From Citreimonas sp042096055 (lineage in GTDB: Bacteria; Pseudomonadota; Alphaproteobacteria; Rhodobacterales; Rhodobacteraceae): a stretch of DNA of 11,766 nucleotides. This document shows, in pieces, positions 6,348 to 11,766 of this stretch (position 1 is the stretch's first letter; the number at the start of each line of letters is the position of its first letter). The notes beneath the pieces were generated by a model. It was given only the letters and a program-made list of their open reading frames with translations, made no database searches and had not been told where the DNA came from. Made by a program: the position numbers and the translations under genes. The stretch spans positions 1 to 11,766 of the forward strand of contig NZ_JBELMH010000089.1 of the NCBI RefSeq assembly GCF_042096055.1. Reading direction: 5' to 3'.

Positions 6348-6811
6348 ACGGCCACGCCAATTCCCGCGTCCAGCACGGCATCGAGGTTCACGACCCGCAC
6401 CATGGTGTCGCCGACCGAGATCATGCCGAGAATGCTGTTCCGCGTCGCCTCGGACTTGATGTCCGGCGTTTCCTGGATCGAGCTCTTCTCCACGGAGAGG
6501 ATCTCGGACACGGACTCGACCAGCAGGCCGATGGTCGTGCTGCCGACGGCCGCGACGATCACGACGTTCCGCTCGTTGCCGGGCGTGGCCCCCAGCCCGA
6601 AGCGCGAGGCCAGGTCGAAGATCGGAATGACCGCGCCGCGCAGGTTCATGACGCCCAGGACATCGTCGGGCGTGTGCGGCAGGGCCGTGACCGGTGTCCA
6701 GCGGCGGATCTCGCGGATCTGCGTGATCTCGAGGCAGAAGCTCTGCCCGCCGGTGGAGAAGGTGATGAACTCGAAATACGAGTCCGCTCGGGACTTTTCA
6801 GTTTCAGGCAT
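6344..6811 (-). CDS. cheW: Chemotaxis coupling protein CheW
   Basis: CheW links chemoreceptors to CheA in the signalling array. The 155-residue product is one CheW (SH3-like) domain: YFEFITFSTGGQSFCLEI at the start, then ITQIREIRRW, the conserved segment DVLGVMNLRGAVIPIFDLASRFGL (50-73) with Arg58 at the place of the receptor-binding Arg62 of E. coli CheW, and the second sub-domain ending in RVVNLDAVL. The start at 6811 lies 8 bp inside the end of cheA and has GGAG about 7-8 nt upstream. The stop overlaps the cheR start as ATGA. Confidence 0.95.
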   Translation of the reverse strand: MPETEKSRADSYFEFITFSTGGQSFCLEITQIREIRRWTPVTALPHTPDDVLGVMNLRGAVIPIFDLASRFGLGATPGNERNVVIVAAVGSTTIGLLVESVSEILSVEKSSIQETPDIKSEATRNSILGMISVGDTMVRVVNLDAVLDAGIGVAV

Positions 6812-8969
6812 GCCTAAGCTCCATTCTGGCCTGCTGTGCGATCTGGTCGGATGCCGATGGTTGGGCGAGCTTGATGAGCTCTTCGGGATCGAGGATCAGC
6901 GCGATCTTGCCATCCCCCAGGATCGTTGCAGCGGATACGCCGCGGATTGCCGCGTAGTTGCTCTCGAGCGACTTGATCACGACCTGGCGCTGGTCGTGGA
7001 TCGCCGAGACGCGCAGCGCCGTCAGACCCTGCGTCTCGGTCGAGACGAGAAGCAGGATGCCAACTTCCTTGTCGGTCTTCGTCTTGCCGAGACCGAGGTT
7101 TTCCGCGACATCGACGATCGGGACGTAGGACCCGCGCACGCTGACGAGGTGCGAGTCGGTGCCGATGACGTGGATGTCCTTGGGCTTGGGTCGGATGGTT
7201 TCCAGAATCGACGAGATCGGGATCACCATCGTCTGGTCCGCGACCGAGATCACGAAGCCGTCCATCACCGCGAGCGTGAGCGGCAGGATGATCGTGAACG
7301 TCGTCCCCTTTCCGGGCTGCGAGGTGATCGAGACCCGTCCGCCGAGCGCCTGCACCGCGTTCTTGACGACGTCCATGCCGACGCCGCGCCCCGAAAGGCT
7401 CGACACCGTACCGGCAGTCGAGAAGCCGGGCAGGAACAGCAGGTTGTCGATCTCGGGCTCGGACAGTTCAGCATCGGCCGGGATCAGGTTCTTCTCGATC
7501 GCCTTCTCGAGGATGCGCTCGCGGTTCAGGCCGGCGCCGTCGTCGGTGATCTCGATGAACACGCTGCCCGAGCGGTGCGCGGCCGACAGGCGGATGGTGC
7601 CCATCGTGTCCTTGCCGGCGGCGGCGCGAACATCCGCCTTCTCGAGGCCGTGGTCGACCGCGTTGCGCACCATGTGCGTCAGCGGATCGGCCAGCCGCTC
7701 AATCACCGTCTTGTCGACCTCGGTCGAGTCGCCGAGCGTGACCAGACGCGCCTTCTTGCCCGTCGCGTCCGAGGCTTCGCGGACGATGCGCGACATGCGC
7801 TGGAACAGCGGTTTGACCGGCTGCGCGCGGATCGCCATCACGCCTTCCTGGATGTCACGCGCCAGAAGCTTGTAGGCCTCGAGCTCGTTGGTCAGGTGCG
7901 CCACGGTGGGCAGATCCAGTTCCTCGATCCGCTGCGAGATCATCGCCTGGTTGATGATCAGCTCGCCGACGGTGTTGATCAGCCGGTCGACCCGGTCGAG
8001 ATCGACCCGCAGGGTCGGCTTGGGACCGCGGGGTTCCTTCGCCGAGGATCCCGACGCCGATGCCGGCCCGGACGACGCGCTGTCGTCCGCGGGCGCCGGA
8101 TCGGGCTCGTCGCTCATGGTTTCGGGCATGGGTGTCTCCTCCGGCGGATCGAACGCCGGCGGGGCCGGCTCCTCGTCCGCCGGTTCTACCTGTGTGTGGG
8201 CAGGCACCTCGGTCACGGAAATGTCGATCGTGCACAGGCCTTCGACGAATTCGAAGACTTCGTGCAGCGTCGTCTCGGACTCGTGGGTGACGAGGTCGAG
8301 GCTCCATGAGACGCAAGGCTCCGCCGGGTCGAAAGAGTCGAAGTCCGGCAGCCCGCTCGTGTCCATGCTGACCGACAGTTCGCCCAGTTCGGCCAGCGCG
8401 TCGAACAGCAGCAGCGGCTCGTGGCCGTTCTCGTAGAGCGCGCGCGTCGGGGTGAACGCGATGCCGAACCGCCGCTCGGCGCCTTCGTCCTCGGCATCGC
8501 CGAGGTCGTCGAGCACGATCGGCGCCGCGGCTTCGCCGTCGAAGTCCAGCGTCAGCGCGTCGAAGCTGAACTCCTCTTCCTGGTGATCGGGGCCAAGGTG
8601 GCCTTCGAGTTCCTTGATGAGGGCGGCTTCGGTTTCCTGGTTGGCGACTGTCTCGTCACGCGCAGCGCTCACCAGATCCGACAGGTGGTCGCCCGAGCGA
8701 TGGAACAGGGCCATCAGTTCGCCGGTCACGGCGAGCTCGTTGCTGCGGACCTTGTCCATCACGGTTTCGAACGTGTGGGCGAAATGCACCAGCTCCTCGA
8801 GCCCGAAGGCCCCGGCGCCGCCCTTGATCGAATGCACCGCCCGGAAGACGGCGTTCACGATCTCCGTGTCGCCCGGGCTTTCCTCCATCTGGGACAGCCC
8901 TTCGACGAGAGCTTCGAGAAGCTCTTCGCACTCTTCGAAAAAGGTATCTCTGATCGAATTGCCGGACAT
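6804..8969 (-). CDS. cheA: Chemotaxis sensor histidine kinase CheA
   Basis: CheA autophosphorylates in response to receptors and passes the phosphate to the CheY proteins. The 721-residue product contains, in order: P1/HPt (1-125) with phospho-His46 in AVHSIKGGAG; a regulator-binding P2-like region (about 165-255); a flexible Pro/Ser/acidic linker (about 256-315); the P3 dimerisation helices (about 318-385, RVDLDRVDRLINTVGELI); the P4 ATPase domain with N box MVRNAVDHG (Asn436), G1 TDDGAG (475-480), F box LPGFST and G2 SGRGVGMD (526-533); and the P5 CheW-like domain (about 570-700). All kinase motifs are intact. In S. meliloti the P2 region binds CheY1 and CheS, and both genes lie directly upstream here. 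The start is 1 bp after the cheY1 stop, and the stop overlaps cheW by 8 bp. Confidence 0.97.
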   Translation of the reverse strand: MSGNSIRDTFFEECEELLEALVEGLSQMEESPGDTEIVNAVFRAVHSIKGGAGAFGLEELVHFAHTFETVMDKVRSNELAVTGELMALFHRSGDHLSDLVSAARDETVANQETEAALIKELEGHLGPDHQEEEFSFDALTLDFDGEAAAPIVLDDLGDAEDEGAERRFGIAFTPTRALYENGHEPLLLFDALAELGELSVSMDTSGLPDFDSFDPAEPCVSWSLDLVTHESETTLHEVFEFVEGLCTIDISVTEVPAHTQVEPADEEPAPPAFDPPEETPMPETMSDEPDPAPADDSASSGPASASGSSAKEPRGPKPTLRVDLDRVDRLINTVGELIINQAMISQRIEELDLPTVAHLTNELEAYKLLARDIQEGVMAIRAQPVKPLFQRMSRIVREASDATGKKARLVTLGDSTEVDKTVIERLADPLTHMVRNAVDHGLEKADVRAAAGKDTMGTIRLSAAHRSGSVFIEITDDGAGLNRERILEKAIEKNLIPADAELSEPEIDNLLFLPGFSTAGTVSSLSGRGVGMDVVKNAVQALGGRVSITSQPGKGTTFTIILPLTLAVMDGFVISVADQTMVIPISSILETIRPKPKDIHVIGTDSHLVSVRGSYVPIVDVAENLGLGKTKTDKEVGILLLVSTETQGLTALRVSAIHDQRQVVIKSLESNYAAIRGVSAATILGDGKIALILDPEELIKLAQPSASDQIAQQARMELRHA

Positions 8970-8970
8970 G

Positions 8971-9345
8971 TCAGTTCACGTGCCCCGTAAGCCGCCGCAG
9001 GACCGACACCAGCGAGGCGTCGTCGAAAGGTTTCACGATCCAGCCGGTCGCCCCGGCGTCGCGGGCGCGCGCCTTTAGGTCGTCCGAGCTTTCGGTGGTC
9101 AGCACGAGGATCGGCACGTTGGTGCGGTTCGGCCCGCTGCGCAGCGTGTCGATGACGCCGAAGCCGTCCATCCGGGGCATGTTGATGTCGGTGATCACCA
9201 CGTCGGGATCCACGTCGGGGAAGACTTCGACGCCTTCCTGCCCGTCACACGCCGAATGGAATTCGAAGCCGGCGCCTTCGAGCGACACGCGCAGCAGGTT
9301 CCGGATCGTGCGGGAATCGTCGATGGCCAGGACTTTCGTCGTCAT
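8971..9345 (-). CDS. cheY: Chemotaxis response regulator CheY (CheY1-type, probable phosphate sink)
   Basis: A single 124-residue receiver domain with Asp9-Asp10 (AIDDSRTIRN), phospho-acceptor Asp53 in ITDINMPRMDGFG, the Thr83-Thr84 switch (LVLTTES) and Lys105 in GWIVKPF. The residue matching the E. coli CheY Tyr106 switch is Trp102, whereas the second CheY of this operon has Met. Its place between cheS and cheA, and segments such as ITDINMPRMDGFG and GATGWIVKPF, match S. meliloti CheY1, which drains phosphate from CheA. Start: the ATG at 9345 overlaps the cheS stop as ATGA and has AAGGAG upstream. The same frame stays open further upstream, but that part reads through cheS in another frame and has no receiver sequence. 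Confidence 0.94.
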   Translation of the reverse strand: MTTKVLAIDDSRTIRNLLRVSLEGAGFEFHSACDGQEGVEVFPDVDPDVVITDINMPRMDGFGVIDTLRSGPNRTNVPILVLTTESSDDLKARARDAGATGWIVKPFDDASLVSVLRRLTGHVN

Positions 9346-9626
9346 TGCGCCGTCTCCTTTTCGAAGTGTTCGGGATTGAGGCCGAGGCGTTGCAGCCCCT
9401 CGTGGAAGGAAGGCGCCGTGTCGGTGATCCTGAAATCGATCCCGTCGGTCTCCCACTGTTGTTTCGCGACCAGCAGCAGTTGCAGGCGATGCGAGTCCAG
9501 GCGCTGGACGTCACGGGCGGAAATCGTCACCGGCGCATCGCGCGCACCCAGCAGGAACGGGACGAGCGGATCCTCTCCGGATCGCGCGCGGGCCGGTGCA
9601 AGTGCATGAAAATGAATATCTGCCAT
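9342..9626 (-). CDS. cheS: STAS-domain chemotaxis protein (CheS-like)
   Basis: A 94-residue protein whose residues about 30-83 fit a STAS domain: a first strand VTISARDVQRLDSH, a helix LQLLLVAKQQWETDG, a strand FRITDT and a helix SFHEGLQRLGL. S. meliloti encodes a STAS protein of similar size, CheS, at the same place before cheY1-cheA. It binds CheA and speeds CheY1 dephosphorylation. Position and fold suggest the same role here. At the site of the phospho-Ser of anti-sigma-factor antagonists (DSS in SpoIIAA) the sequence reads D44-S45-H46, so classical SpoIIAA-type control is uncertain. The start at 9626 (AGG 7 nt upstream) gives the usual length; an ATG at 9656 would add ten residues but lacks a good site. 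It is the first gene of the operon, and its stop overlaps cheY1 as ATGA. Confidence 0.8.
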   Translation of the reverse strand: MADIHFHALAPARARSGEDPLVPFLLGARDAPVTISARDVQRLDSHRLQLLLVAKQQWETDGIDFRITDTAPSFHEGLQRLGLNPEHFEKETAQ

Positions 9627-9710
9627 CGCTAACCTGTTTCTGATGATCAAGGCCATCGAACCCGGTGGTCCGCGGCTTGTCCGACGGCTGACAGGCTTAC
9701 GGGCGCGCGA

Positions 9711-9725
9711 TTAACAAACGGTTCA
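9711..9725. promoter_or_regulatory. Candidate CtrA binding site upstream of the che operon
   Basis: TTAA, seven bases, TTCA: a match to the full CtrA site TTAA-N7-TTAA with one mismatch in the second half site. It lies 85 bp upstream of the cheS start at 9626. CtrA controls flagellar and chemotaxis genes in several Rhodobacterales, so the location makes sense. It stands out in this GC-rich spacer. No clear -10 element was seen next to it. Confidence 0.5.
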
Positions 9726-9791
9726 GCCCGACACCGAGATACGAAGCATTTTCAGCGATTGTCCGGCGTCACCGCAGCCACAGCGGGAAAT

Positions 9792-9885
9792 GCGTCGCGT
9801 GATCACCCCGGCGCCGCTCTCGTCGGCCATGCAGCCTCATCACGCCAAAACATTCGTCAGGCCGGGCGCCGCGTTCACGTGACGC
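9792..9885. repeat. Imperfect inverted repeat in the che-pnp intergenic region
   Basis: GCGTCGCGTGA (9792-9802) is the reverse complement, with 10 of 11 matches, of TCACGTGACGC (9875-9885). The right arm contains the perfect 8-bp palindrome TCACGTGA (9875-9882), and the left arm runs into GTGATCAC (9799-9806). The arms are 72 bp apart. This could be a pair of operator half sites or chance in GC-rich DNA. Confidence 0.3.
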
Positions 9886-9898
9886 GGTGATCGCCGCT

Positions 9899-9926
9899 TT
9901 GCAACGCGCGCGAAACCCTGTATGCG
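9899..9926 (+). promoter_or_regulatory. Weak candidate promoter for pnp
   Basis: TTGCAA (9899-9904, 4 of 6 matches to -35), a 16-bp spacer and TATGCG (9921-9926, 3 of 6 matches to -10). A start near 9933 would give a leader of about 130 nt, including all the hairpins before pnp. The support is weak and rests on spacing and position only. Confidence 0.25.
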
Positions 9927-9952
9927 AGGCGCACATCTGAGACAGGGCGCGA

Positions 9953-10047
9953 CGACCCCCGCGCCGTGGGAATGCGATGAAAGGGGTCGGCGGCAATGCG
10001 GCCGCCATTGACATGGGAGGACACGGGATACGCCCGTGAGTGCCTCC
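9953..10047 (+). promoter_or_regulatory. Structured 5' leader of pnp (three consecutive hairpins), possible autoregulatory target
   Basis: Three stems precede pnp. First, CGACCCC (9953-9959) pairs with GGGGTCG (9983-9989) around a 23-nt loop. Second, CAATG (9994-9998) pairs with CATTG (10006-10010) around CGGCCGC. Third, a two-part stem: GGAGG (10016-10020) with CCTCC (10043-10047) outside, and CACGGG (10022-10027) with CCCGTG (10033-10038) inside around ATACG. The last stem ends 15 nt before the start codon and leaves the likely ribosome binding site AGGA (10052-10055) free. In E. coli, pnp is autoregulated through a 5' stem cut by RNase III and then attacked by PNPase. A similar role here is inference from position. 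Confidence 0.5.
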
Positions 10048-10062
10048 AGACAGGATACGACG

Positions 10063-11766
<1,704 letters not shown>

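Larger units (their letters stand above)
9627..10062. other. Divergent intergenic region between the che operon and pnp, without a gene
   Basis: I find no convincing coding sequence here on either strand. Open frames that cross the region are antisense shadows of pnp or lack ribosome binding sites. It holds the upstream regions of both transcription units: a CtrA-like box near the che side, an imperfect inverted repeat in the middle, and a series of RNA hairpins leading into pnp. rpsO, the usual neighbour of pnp in many bacteria, is not here. Confidence 0.75.

Noticed and set aside
5571..8309. Plus-strand open frame of about 900 codons opposite cheR, cheW and cheA
   Set aside because: It lies antisense to three well-supported che genes, has an Arg/His/Asp-rich composition and shows no domain signature. 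The high third-position GC of the real genes explains its length.
10008..10013. Perfect TTGACA that might be the -35 box of pnp
   Set aside because: No acceptable -10 element lies 15-19 bp downstream. The spacer would also fall in the hairpin before the start codon.
10013..10039. Eight-codon open frame (MGGHGIRP) in the pnp leader
   Set aside because: There is no ribosome binding site, and the frame is fully contained in a hairpin. A leader peptide cannot be supported from one sequence.

Overview
This is a chromosomal segment from a high-GC alphaproteobacterium, most likely a member of the Rhodobacterales (Roseobacter/Paracoccaceae group). The evidence is the very high GC at third codon positions, an FAD-reductase/SelD fusion protein, a chemotaxis operon laid out much like that of Sinorhizobium meliloti, and a CtrA-type box upstream of that operon. 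The species cannot be named from the window. There are two runs of N (2891-2990 and 11627-11636). Both look like assembly gaps of placeholder length.

Layout. (1) 1-47: the 5' two thirds of a tRNA-Phe(GAA) on the minus strand, running off the left edge. (2) 171-3070: a selenium module of two convergent genes whose 3' ends overlap by 19 bp. These are mnmH (selU), tRNA 2-selenouridine synthase, on plus, and selD, selenide water dikinase fused to an N-terminal pyridine-nucleotide-disulfide-reductase-like domain, on minus. SelD makes the selenophosphate that MnmH uses. (3) 3149-9626: a nine-gene chemotaxis operon on minus, in transcription order cheS(STAS)-cheY1-cheA-cheW-cheR-cheY2-cheT-like-cheB-cheD. 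Five of its eight junctions are ATGA stop/start overlaps, so translation is probably coupled throughout. selD follows 78 bp after cheD in the same direction. (4) 9627-10062: a divergent, gene-free intergenic region with a near-perfect CtrA site facing the che operon and a structured RNA leader facing pnp. (5) 10063 to the right edge: pnp, polynucleotide phosphorylase, open at its 3' end.

The che operon encodes a full signalling pathway apart from a receptor: kinase (CheA), coupling protein (CheW), the adaptation enzymes (CheR, CheB, CheD), two response regulators, a small STAS partner and a small helical protein with an LQxxDxxxQ CheZ/CheT-type phosphatase motif. By analogy with S. meliloti, CheY1 would be the phosphate sink served by CheS, CheY2 the flagellar-motor regulator, and the CheT-like protein a CheY~P phosphatase. 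The most unusual point is the receiver domain of CheB. It has lost the phospho-accepting aspartate (Ala54), so this methylesterase is probably not controlled by CheA phosphorylation in the usual way. Other points to look at are the likely size errors in both gaps, the structured pnp leader, the non-canonical Walker A of MnmH and the tandem Shine-Dalgarno sequences before selD.
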